A stretch of 64,000 nucleotides of DNA from Fusicatenibacter sp. (GTDB lineage: Bacteria; Bacillota; Clostridia; Lachnospirales; Lachnospiraceae). The position numbers and the translations under genes were made by a program. The notes beneath the pieces are model-generated. The model had not been told where the DNA came from and ran no database searches. It worked only from the letters and a program-made list of their open reading frames with translations. The stretch lies in the NCBI GenBank assembly GCA_017887445.1, contig JAGHIA010000161.1:1-64000 (forward strand), in the 5' to 3' direction. Each line of letters starts with the position of its first letter. The first letter of the stretch is position 1. Positions 20,022 to 28,922 of this stretch are shown one piece after another.

Positions 20022-20276
20022 TCATTTTTCCTCTAATAATTTACTTATTACTCTCTCAATTTTATCAACAGAATTCATTTTTTCCATCAGAAAAAATTCT
20101 TCAGGAATCTCACATTTAAATTCATCCTCTAATGCTATTATTATTTGTACAAACTTAATTGAATCCATTCCGAATTCTTGCAAGTCTGAGTCATCTTTAA
20201 TACTTATATTTGTACTTAAAATTTCATTTACTATTTTTTTTATTTTTAATAATACCATAAATTCTCCCGATTTCAT
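20022..20276 (-). CDS. Acyl/peptidyl carrier protein 2
   Basis: 84 aa; EFGMDSIKFVQIIIALEDEF phosphopantetheine motif. Confidence 0.9.
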   Translation of the reverse strand: MKSGEFMVLLKIKKIVNEILSTNISIKDDSDLQEFGMDSIKFVQIIIALEDEFKCEIPEEFFLMEKMNSVDKIERVISKLLEEK

Positions 20277-21343
20277 TAGTTAAATACAGTTATTATCTCT
20301 GTTAAGCTACAAATTTCTTGTTTCTTTATTTCTTGTAACATTTTGCAAATCTGATCAATATACTCTTTTTCATGTTTAAACTGATATTTAATTATTAAAT
20401 TTAATATTATTCGGCTCTTTTCGAGTATGTTTTGATACTCTAAAATAACTTTGTCAATATTTTTTTTCTCCAATACGTTAACTATATTTAACCGTTCTAG
20501 CATTAATACTTTATGCTCATATAAAGTATAAAAAGGGCGATAATCCATTTCCGTATCATTACTCGTTACAAACATTAAATAGTACTTTAAAGCATCATAT
20601 ATTTTAATTCCAAAACTTACTTTTGTGTGATTAGTATACTTTCCCACAAAGAAAGATAACTCACCTTTTGAAACATCAACATACTTATCCAATTTATTTT
20701 TACAATCTGTTCCTTTTATATAATCAACTAAGAAATCTTTAAACTTAAAAATATTATAATCATATTTATTTTTGTTGATTTCTATTAATTTTAAAAATAA
20801 ATTATTTGTTTCAAAAGCTTTTACGAATTCACAAAAAGAAATATTAGAAGCTACATATTTTCCATCATTATTATATCCAATAATATTAATAACTTTTTCT
20901 TCAGTATTGTACCCATAAATCATAATATCATGTTCAAAATATTCGTTTTTATAATTCTTTCTTTCTGGTACATAATATTCATTCAACATTGTACAAATAT
21001 ATTTTTCTTCATTAATTTTATTAATGATATAAGATAATATTTTATCACCCGAAGAATAATATCTATCCTTATTCCCATCTTCATACTTAAGCAAAGATAA
21101 TGAATCAAAAATAGTACCTCCTAAGAAATCCACTAAAATACCGTTTCTATTTATGTTACAATAGTCAAATGACAATTGAATATAATTATCTATAATCCAT
21201 TCCCTAAAATTTTCATGAAGAGATGCTATACTTATTGCAAAAGCATTATATTGATAACATTTTATAATTGGATTTTTATTTATAGGCAATATCTTTTTCA
21301 TTTTCATCCTCGCATTTATAATCTTTAAATCATTATATATCAT
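20276..21343 (-). CDS. BtrH N-terminal/C39-like cysteine acyltransferase/peptidase candidate
   Basis: IIKCYQYNAFAISIASLHENFREWIIDNYIQLSFDY (candidate Cys) and EHDIMIYGYNTEEKVINIIGY (candidate His), as in BtrH-like/C39-like folds. Confidence 0.6.
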   Translation of the reverse strand: MIYNDLKIINARMKMKKILPINKNPIIKCYQYNAFAISIASLHENFREWIIDNYIQLSFDYCNINRNGILVDFLGGTIFDSLSLLKYEDGNKDRYYSSGDKILSYIINKINEEKYICTMLNEYYVPERKNYKNEYFEHDIMIYGYNTEEKVINIIGYNNDGKYVASNISFCEFVKAFETNNLFLKLIEINKNKYDYNIFKFKDFLVDYIKGTDCKNKLDKYVDVSKGELSFFVGKYTNHTKVSFGIKIYDALKYYLMFVTSNDTEMDYRPFYTLYEHKVLMLERLNIVNVLEKKNIDKVILEYQNILEKSRIILNLIIKYQFKHEKEYIDQICKMLQEIKKQEICSLTEIITVFN

Positions 21344-21554
21344 TTCTCTTTCTTTTTCTTTTTATATTTTGCTATTTTCTTTTCAAATATTGCTTTAACT
21401 ATTGTATATATTCACCAAAAATATATACTCTGAGTTTTCTCTCCTCTCTTGCTTATACATTCCATAACAATTAAAAGTTAATTTTATAATCACACCAAAT
21501 CATTCTTATCGAAATCCGGAGAACTTTTGTCACTTCACAAACCAAAGTCAATTC

Positions 21555-21680
21555 TATTCACAGCAGCCGCAAACACTCGCTGTTTGCGGCGTGAAAACGT
21601 AATTCAGGTATGAATGGCTCCCTTTCTCAAAGCGAATTTTCATTGGAGCCGCGAAGTTACTGTGAACGACTGTGAACAGC
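21555..21680. repeat. Intergenic palindromic element, cassette C (copy 2, inverted)
   Basis: reverse complement of the 7712-7845 element. Confidence 0.85.
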
Positions 21681-21689
21681 AATAAATTT

Positions 21690-22685
21690 TTAAAGAACAA
21701 AAATCAGTTCTATACCAAAGCCGCTTTCATAAGGAATATCCAAATTAAGCCTTGCCCTGATGCACAGCTTTTCCGCATATTTGCGCACAAGATACAGTCC
21801 TATTCCTGTGGCCTTTTGCCGATTGGGATAGTTTCCTGTAAAGCCCTTGTCAAAGATAAACGGCACATCCTCTGGCGGAACACCATCACCGTTGTTGTAA
21901 ATTCTGAGATGGATCTCATCTCCATCCTGCCGTATTGTCATAGAGATTTTTCCCTCGTTGCTGTCTGCATATTTTACTGCGTTGCTGATTAGCTGCGATA
22001 CCATAAACGAAACGGTCTTGCGGTCGGATACAACCTCCAGAGGGTGAAAATCTAAGATGAGAAGAATATTTTTTTCTTCTATGAACGGTCGGTATTCCTC
22101 AAGCACCTCCGATACACACTCATCAAGCCGGAACCGGGTGAACTTGATATCCGAATGATTCGCCTGCAAGCGGGCATAAAACAGAATTTGTTCCACATCC
22201 TCGTTTATTTGATGCTGCGCATAATTCATGCGCGCATATACATAGGGAGACATTTCATCCCTGTGGTTATTCATCACAAGAGTTGAAAGTGACAGTGGTG
22301 TTTTTACCTCGTGCACCCAAGCCTCGATATAATCCTGATACTCGGACAGCTCCACTGTTTTTTCATTGAGCAGTGCTTGATCGGAAAATACCTGCTGGCA
22401 GAGCTGACGGGCAGCTTCGCTGTAATGGAAACGCTCTAAAAGCACATCTCTCGTTCTGTCGTTCAGCGTCTCTAAAAAATCCATTAATATGGCTTCATCC
22501 TTTCTCTGTTTATGAAGCTCGGACCAGAAACCGATCACTAAAATAAGCATTGTAAACAGGAGGAAAAAAAGGGACATATACCAGACTGCCTCCCGGCGAA
22601 TGATCCATATTGAGAAAATAAAGGTAATATCCGTAAATAAAAGGAGAACACCCCAGTGCCATGCCCGTTTTAAATATCGCTTCAT
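21690..22685 (-). CDS. BceS-type intramembrane-sensing histidine kinase
   Basis: two N-terminal TM segments, short loop; YIEAWVHEVKTPLSLSTLVM H-box; KATGIGLYLVRKYAEKL. Confidence 0.88.
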   Translation of the reverse strand: MKRYLKRAWHWGVLLLFTDITFIFSIWIIRREAVWYMSLFFLLFTMLILVIGFWSELHKQRKDEAILMDFLETLNDRTRDVLLERFHYSEAARQLCQQVFSDQALLNEKTVELSEYQDYIEAWVHEVKTPLSLSTLVMNNHRDEMSPYVYARMNYAQHQINEDVEQILFYARLQANHSDIKFTRFRLDECVSEVLEEYRPFIEEKNILLILDFHPLEVVSDRKTVSFMVSQLISNAVKYADSNEGKISMTIRQDGDEIHLRIYNNGDGVPPEDVPFIFDKGFTGNYPNRQKATGIGLYLVRKYAEKLCIRARLNLDIPYESGFGIELIFVL

Positions 22686-23356
22686 AAGCCATCTACCTCT
22701 AATACATAACCCTTTCCCCGAATATTCCGAATGATTCCATCCATCCCAAAGTCTGACAGATTTTTCCGCAGACGACTCATGTTGACCTGTAAAATATTTT
22801 CGTCAACGAATTCCTCCGTTCCCCATACATTGCGAAAAAGCTCACTCTTTTCTACAGCACTCGGAAACTGTTCCATCAGCAGCTTCATGATTTTTCCCTC
22901 TGTTTCCGAAAGAATCAAAACCTTGTCCAAAAAAACCAGCTTGTAGGTATCCGTATCCAGCGATACTGCGCCTATTTGCAAAATTGACCGCATTTTACCA
23001 TAAGTTTGCAGCAGACGTTCCGTTCTTGCAAGCAATCGGTCAGGGTGACATGGCTTTGTGAGGAAATCATCCGCCCCAAGACCAAGTGCCGTCAACTCGT
23101 CGGAAAGTGTGTCGCGTGCCGTCAGAATCAAAATTGGGAACGATGATTTCACCTTTAGACTCTTGCACAGCTCATATCCGGTTTTTCCAGGCAGGTTTAC
23201 ATCAAGTATCACAAGATCAGGCTTTTGTTTCATAAGATGATCCTCAACATTTTCAAATTCCGAAAGTCCTATCGCATCATATTTGGCTTTTTGAAATGTG
23301 TGGATCAGTTCTTCCCGCAAATAAATATCATCCTCCACAATTATGATCCTCGGCAT
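22682..23356 (-). CDS. BceR-type response regulator
   Basis: MPRIIIVEDDIYLREELIHTFQKAKYD...LVILDVNLPGKTGYELC. Confidence 0.92.
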   Translation of the reverse strand: MPRIIIVEDDIYLREELIHTFQKAKYDAIGLSEFENVEDHLMKQKPDLVILDVNLPGKTGYELCKSLKVKSSFPILILTARDTLSDELTALGLGADDFLTKPCHPDRLLARTERLLQTYGKMRSILQIGAVSLDTDTYKLVFLDKVLILSETEGKIMKLLMEQFPSAVEKSELFRNVWGTEEFVDENILQVNMSRLRKNLSDFGMDGIIRNIRGKGYVLEVDGL

Positions 23357-23361
23357 AAGAA

Positions 23362-25410
23362 TCACCTCCAATTTGTTGTCTCAAGCCGGCTTATTTCCCG
23401 ACTTGCTGCTTTTTTCACAATACTTATATACAAAATTTCAATAGTTGCAAATACAATCAGCGCGACAGCAGATAATACAATCATTGTTTTCAAAGAGGCA
23501 CCGATCGGCAGCTTTGTAAAACTTGTGAACATTGTTACGATTGCTGCTATACTACTGGCAAGCGCTACGCTGAGCACTAAGGAGAAATAAACGGAAATCT
23601 GCTTTGCCACGGATTTGCCCATTGACTGCATATCGGCTCCAAGTATGACAAGCGTCTCATAGCGTTTTTTTGTTTGACGCTGGCTGATCAGATATTTCAA
23701 TCCTATCACAGTGTTTGCAATCAGCCAAAACAATACGCCGAGATAGATGGTAAGATAGCTTGCTGCAACCGTATAAAACAGATTCCGACCGATACCTCCA
23801 AGATAGCTGTCATACGCTATTCCGGCATCCGCAATCTGTGCGTCCATTTTCTGTACCGCCTGCATAAGTCCAAGCTCCTCCACAAGATCATCGGACAAAC
23901 GAAGATTACGGCAATATGCCTCCTGCTCCTCTGCAAGTTCTGTGTATAGCGTGTCTGGAACAATCAAAGCCATATAAATGGAAATCGCACGATCTGCTAC
24001 AACATTATCGTAGTACAAAGTGGGAAGAATTTCATACTTCGTTCCGTCTATACCAACAGATACTCCTTTTTTCAACACACTTTCTACGATAGAACCAAAA
24101 TCTCCGTCGTTTGCTATGGAAGAATACATCGCAACCGTATTCTTTGCAAGATGGATTTCTTTTTTGCCCATATCTTTCAAAATCCGATTATAGGAACTTT
24201 CCGAAATAACATATTCAATGTGAAGATTTTCAATAATATTTTCGGCAAGACCATTGGGGTCTTTCACTTTATCAAGTTCCTCCGTCAGCGAAGCCGTATC
24301 AAATGCCTGTTCCTGATCACGAAAATATCCATCCTTTACCATAGAGAGATACAGCGGATAGGAATCCTTTATCATATCTTTCATAGCGTCCTGTTCCAGA
24401 ATATTCTCAATTTGTTCCTCTGCGCCAAAAAGAGAAAAGTCTACGGAACGACTGTTCGCGGAACGACCCACACCTATAGAAATGCCGTAAGAAACGCAAG
24501 CCAACGCCATCATCAGAAGAAGAGAAGATACTGCCAGCGACTTATGCTGCGACAACACATTTTCCTGCACCTGTCTGGCAGTAAAGGTTTGAAGTCCGGC
24601 TGCATCAGGACTTTTTCTTCGAATATACAGTCCGATAAAACCGCCGAGTCCACGGTACAGAAGAAATGTGCCGGAAATCCCGCAGAGAATAACAATCAGC
24701 ATTACAAAAAAGTTCAAAGAGCGCAGCTGAAACATACCAAGATAATATGCGGTAAGCAGAAATACCAGGCCAAGAATAAAACATACCGTACTTGCAGCGC
24801 CTGATAAACGCTTCTGATTTTTTACAGTCTCTGTTCTTAACAAATCCGCTGGCTCTGCTTTCCCTATTCCTACGCAGATAAAAAGCATGGATAAGAGCTG
24901 TACAAAAATAAATCCGCAGACAGTCCAGACAATAGCATTTATGGAAAAGGAAAAATGATGTCCTATAATACCAAGACCGATTAATTTTGAAGTAGTTAGG
25001 CTGATTCCTTCTGTTAAAAACAACGCTACGGGAATTCCGATCGCCAGAGAGATCACACTGCTCCACAGTGCCTCGCAAAACAGCATAAAAAACATACGAC
25101 TACGTCTCATCCCAAGAATCAGGTATATACCCAATTCACGCCGCCGGCTGTTGATTTGATAGCTGCAGGCAAAATATACCAGAAAGAACGCAAAAAACAG
25201 TGAAATCGCATATATAATGGGCAGCAACTTCATTAATTTCGAAACAGCATCACTCTCAACTGTAGCAAGATAACGCATTACGTCCTGCTCGCCAAGAGAA
25301 AGCAATGTATAAAAGGCTACAATAGCAATTACCAAGGAACCGAAAAACAAGCCGTTACCTTTTCGATTTTTTGCGGCATTTCGCCTTACCTGTTTAAAGA
25401 ACATTTGCAC
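23362..25410 (-). CDS. BceB/FtsX-like ABC transporter permease
   Basis: 682 aa; 10-TM-like layout with large extracellular loop; NSRRRELGIYLILGMRRSRMFFM. Confidence 0.9.
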   Translation of the reverse strand: MQMFFKQVRRNAAKNRKGNGLFFGSLVIAIVAFYTLLSLGEQDVMRYLATVESDAVSKLMKLLPIIYAISLFFAFFLVYFACSYQINSRRRELGIYLILGMRRSRMFFMLFCEALWSSVISLAIGIPVALFLTEGISLTTSKLIGLGIIGHHFSFSINAIVWTVCGFIFVQLLSMLFICVGIGKAEPADLLRTETVKNQKRLSGAASTVCFILGLVFLLTAYYLGMFQLRSLNFFVMLIVILCGISGTFLLYRGLGGFIGLYIRRKSPDAAGLQTFTARQVQENVLSQHKSLAVSSLLLMMALACVSYGISIGVGRSANSRSVDFSLFGAEEQIENILEQDAMKDMIKDSYPLYLSMVKDGYFRDQEQAFDTASLTEELDKVKDPNGLAENIIENLHIEYVISESSYNRILKDMGKKEIHLAKNTVAMYSSIANDGDFGSIVESVLKKGVSVGIDGTKYEILPTLYYDNVVADRAISIYMALIVPDTLYTELAEEQEAYCRNLRLSDDLVEELGLMQAVQKMDAQIADAGIAYDSYLGGIGRNLFYTVAASYLTIYLGVLFWLIANTVIGLKYLISQRQTKKRYETLVILGADMQSMGKSVAKQISVYFSLVLSVALASSIAAIVTMFTSFTKLPIGASLKTMIVLSAVALIVFATIEILYISIVKKAASREISRLETTNWR

Positions 25411-26176
25411 TGCCTCCTCCCAACTGCGCCATTACAGCTACGATTCGGTCATAAAATGCCGCTGTCGATTCCGTCTGAACGCTTCTTCGCAGCTCATGAA
25501 AGATACATCCATCCTGAATAAAAAGAATGCGGGAACAGTAACTTGCCGCGTTTGCATCATGAGTCACCATCATAATTGTTTTATGCTGCTCACGATTGAT
25601 AGCGGACAGCTTATCCATTAATATCTTAGAGTTCTTACTGTCAAGCGCACCCGTAGGCTCATCTGCAAGCACAATATCCGGGTTGGAAATCAGCGCCCGT
25701 GCCGCTGCTACACGCTGTTTTTGCCCGCCGGACATTTGCGAGGGGAATTTGTCAAGCACTTCTGTAATGTCAAACATAGCAGCAAGCGAGCGAATGTCTG
25801 ACTTTGCTTTTTTCGCGGTGACGCCGTGAAGCGCAAGCGGAAGCGTGATGTTTTCTTCCGCCGTCAAATTGTCTAAAAGTTCAAATTCCTGAAAAAGATA
25901 GCCAATTTCTTTTCCACGGTAGTCTGAAAGTGCTTCGCCGTGAAAGTTAGATATATCTTTTCCATGCAGAATAATCTTTCCTGATGTGGGTTTCAGCACG
26001 GTTGCAATACAGTTGAGCAGTGTGGTTTTTCCCGAACCACTGGCACCCATAATTCCTAAAAATTCACCTTCCAGTACATGAAAGGTAATATCTTTTAGCG
26101 CCTCTGTACTGCTATCGCCCTTGCCGTAGCTTTTTGTGAGGCTTTCCACCTGTAAGATTTGTTTTTGAGTATTCAT
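25394..26176 (-). CDS. BceA-type ABC transporter ATP-binding protein
   Basis: GIMGASGSGKTTLLNCIATVLKPTSGKI; MSGGQKQRVAAARALISNPDIVLADEPTGALDSKN. Confidence 0.95.
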   Translation of the reverse strand: MNTQKQILQVESLTKSYGKGDSSTEALKDITFHVLEGEFLGIMGASGSGKTTLLNCIATVLKPTSGKIILHGKDISNFHGEALSDYRGKEIGYLFQEFELLDNLTAEENITLPLALHGVTAKKAKSDIRSLAAMFDITEVLDKFPSQMSGGQKQRVAAARALISNPDIVLADEPTGALDSKNSKILMDKLSAINREQHKTIMMVTHDANAASYCSRILFIQDGCIFHELRRSVQTESTAAFYDRIVAVMAQLGGGSANVL

Positions 26177-26479
26177 AAAGGGTTCCTCCTTCCTTTGCTG
26201 TCAGTATAGCAAAGGAAGCACACGAATACCACTTACATCTCTTGTAAGGTTTCCTGCCACAATAAACAGAAGGAAGAAGCTGGTTTCTTCTGTAGTCCCT
26301 CCCTTCGCAGGCTAATTTGCATCTTAACGCACAGCAAAAACGCCCTGTACATGCCGTGAAAGGTTCTCTTACTGTTTTATATAAGAGCTGTTCACAAGCA
26401 TGTCAGGGACGTTTTTTACACTTTTCCTAAATGTCCATCTTATTTTTATGATTTACTTGGAGCGTATTTGAAAATTGCG

Positions 26480-26640
26480 TTACTGTTCACAGTCGTTCAC
26501 AGTAACTTCGCGGCTCCAATGAAAATTCGCTTCGCGATGCACAGAAACTGTATTTCTTGCAGTTTCACGCTGCAGGCCTCGGGTTTTCGCGCATTCTGTG
26601 CGAAAACACTTCGCGGGATAGTGGCAGGCTGAACTGTTAC
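26480..26640. repeat. Chimeric palindromic element: cassette C 5' half joined to cassette A 3' half
   Basis: tactgttcacagtcgttcacagtaacttcgcggctccaatgaaaattcgcttcgcg (C) continues as atgcacagaaactgtatttcttgcagtttcacgctgcaggcc...ggctgaactgttac (A). Confidence 0.8.
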
Positions 26641-26658
26641 GTTTAGATATTTATTTGA

Positions 26659-27852
26659 TTATTTGTTCAGGTATTTTTTCAGGTCTTCCGCTTTGTCCAG
26701 TTTCTCCCAGGGCAGATCCAGGTCGTTGCGTCCGAAGTGGCCGTAGGCTGCGGTCTGTTTGTAGATCGGGCGGCGCAGATCCAGCATTTTGATGATTCCT
26801 GCCGGGCGCAGATCGAAGTTTTCGCGGACGATCTGGGTCAGCTCGTTGTCGGAAAGTTTTCCGGTTCCGTAGCTGTCGATCATGATGGAGGTTGGCTGTG
26901 CCACGCCGATGGCGTAGGAGAGCTGTACCTCGCACTTGTCAGCCAGTCCTGCCGCGACGATGTTTTTCGCAACATAGCGGGCAGCGTAAGCCGCGGAGCG
27001 GTCCACCTTTGTGCAGTCTTTTCCGGAGAACGCGCCGCCGCCGTGACGGGCGTATCCGCCGTAGCTGTCTACAATGATCTTACGTCCGGTCAGTCCTGCG
27101 TCTCCGTGAGGTCCGCCGATAACGAATCGTCCGGTGGGGTTGATGAAGAATTTTGTATGTTCATCTACCATCTCTGCCGGAAGGATCTCGTCAAAAACAT
27201 ATTTTTTGATATCCTGATGGATCTGCTCCTGAGTCACGTCCGGATTGTGCTGTGTGGAAAGTACCACCGCGTCCAGGCGGAACGGTCTGCCGTTCTCGTC
27301 GTATTCCACCGTCACCTGGGTCTTTCCGTCCGGCCGAAGGTAAGGAAGGGTTCCATCCTTACGCACCTTGGTCAGCTGACGGGCCAGCTTATGAGCCAGC
27401 GCGATGGAGTATGGCATATATTCTTCCGTCTCATTGGTAGCGTAGCCGAACATCATGCCCTGGTCGCCGGCGCCGATGGCTTCAATCTCCTCGTCGGACA
27501 TGTTGTTTTCCTTCGCCTCCAATGCTTTATCCACGCCCATGGCAATATCCGGGGACTGTTTGTCCAGAGCTGTCACAACCGCGCAGGTATCTGCGTCAAA
27601 GCCATATTTTGCCCGGTCGTAGCCAATCTCACGAACGGTATCGCGGATGATCTGCTGAAAATCCACATGCGCCTTGGACGTGATCTCGCCCAGAACCATC
27701 ACATATCCTGTGGTCGTACATGTCTCGCAGGCTACGCGGCTCATGGGATCCTGCTCAAGCAGCGCGTCCAGGATCGCGTCGGAAATCTGATCGCAGATCT
27801 TATCCGGATGGCCTTCGGTAACAGATTCAGAAGTAAATAATCTTTTTTCCAT
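26659..27852 (-). CDS. metK: S-adenosylmethionine synthetase
   Basis: [44 protein letters not shown]. Confidence 0.98.
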   Translation of the reverse strand: MEKRLFTSESVTEGHPDKICDQISDAILDALLEQDPMSRVACETCTTTGYVMVLGEITSKAHVDFQQIIRDTVREIGYDRAKYGFDADTCAVVTALDKQSPDIAMGVDKALEAKENNMSDEEIEAIGAGDQGMMFGYATNETEEYMPYSIALAHKLARQLTKVRKDGTLPYLRPDGKTQVTVEYDENGRPFRLDAVVLSTQHNPDVTQEQIHQDIKKYVFDEILPAEMVDEHTKFFINPTGRFVIGGPHGDAGLTGRKIIVDSYGGYARHGGGAFSGKDCTKVDRSAAYAARYVAKNIVAAGLADKCEVQLSYAIGVAQPTSIMIDSYGTGKLSDNELTQIVRENFDLRPAGIIKMLDLRRPIYKQTAAYGHFGRNDLDLPWEKLDKAEDLKKYLNK

Positions 27853-27913
27853 TCTTTTGTCCTTTCTTTTTTGTTGCTTTTCCGTAACCGTTCAGGCATT
27901 GCGAAAATAAGAA

Positions 27914-27932
27914 AAGCCCGCCAAAAAGCGGA
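27914..27932 (-). terminator. Rho-independent terminator of the SAM riboswitch expression platform
   Basis: minus strand gtccgc-ttttt(g)-gcgggc followed by ttttc. Confidence 0.8.
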
Positions 27933-27957
27933 CCTGACGAATTACTCTGTTCAAATC

Positions 27958-28056
27958 CTCTTATTGTTCGAAATTTCGCTCAGGCTGGCACCTTCCCGGA
28001 TCGGGGGTTGCCGTGGTTTCACAGATCCTATGTATCTCCGCCACTCTGAATAAGAG
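27958..28056 (-). ncRNA. SAM-I (S-box) riboswitch upstream of metK
   Basis: minus strand ctcttattcagagtggcggag...gatctgtgaaaccacggcaacc...aaggtgccagcctgagcgaaa...aataagag. Confidence 0.95.
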
Positions 28057-28179
28057 AAAAGCAAGTATTGGTATGAAATTTGTTTTTGTTGCTAACATTA
28101 CATACTGTATATCAAAAAGGTTATGGCGTCAAGTGGTTTTTGTAAAATATTTTGATGACGGATAAAAGCCGGACGAAAG

Positions 28180-28432
28180 AGGGCCGGGGCAGACGCCATG
28201 TGGGTTTGGCGGGCGGCTGTGGGAAGGTGGAAAATCTAAACGCCCCGAAGGCGTTCTGTCCGGGGACCGGCGCAATTCGACAGGAATGCCTGATGCATTC
28301 CCGTCTCAGTGCGCCTCAGACTCCGGACTGGCAGTCCTTCGTCTGCCCCGGGCAGAACGCCTTCGGGGCGTTAAGATTTTCTCACCTTCCCACAGATGCC
28401 CGCCAAACCCACATGGCGCCTGCCCCGGCCCT
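28180..28432. repeat. GC-rich giant hairpin element (~87-nt arms)
   Basis: left arm gagggccggggcagacgccatgtgggtttggcgggcggctgtgggaaggtgg...cgccccgaaggcgttctgtccgggg is mirrored by the right end with few mismatches. Confidence 0.9.
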
Positions 28433-28922
28433 CTTTCTGGCTGCCTCTGGTATCTTGTTTTGTACAAAAAGACGATAACTTATATTTAGTCCTGCGTTTT
28501 CCTGCCTCTCTACTAACCTGAGCATCTGTCCTGGCAGAAATGACAATTATTTTCATAATATTGTCTATCCGGATTCCTCTATTTTCAAAAACATCTTTAA
28601 ATGAAACTGTTGCTTTATTGCTTATAACCTCCAGCCTTTTGCTTATATCAAGAATTTGTTGTCACTTTTTCTTTAAAATATTAGTGATTTCATGTATATT
28701 AGAGACAGGAACCTTTGATTTCTAATCTGTTTTAGGCATAAGCATTCTAAAAAATAGAAACGCTCCCATCCTGTGATATTTTTTGGTCACAAAATTGATC
28801 TTGCAAATTTCAGATAATCTCGTCAGCAAATATATTCTTCAGTCTGAACTTTTCCAGTGTTTCTATTTCTTACTGAAGGATAAACGTGTTTATCTAAACA
28901 TTACTTTTCAGGAGAATAAAAT

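Noticed and set aside
26737-27840. 367-aa plus-strand ORF antisense to metK
   Set aside because: Shadow ORF of a highly conserved gene; no recognisable domain
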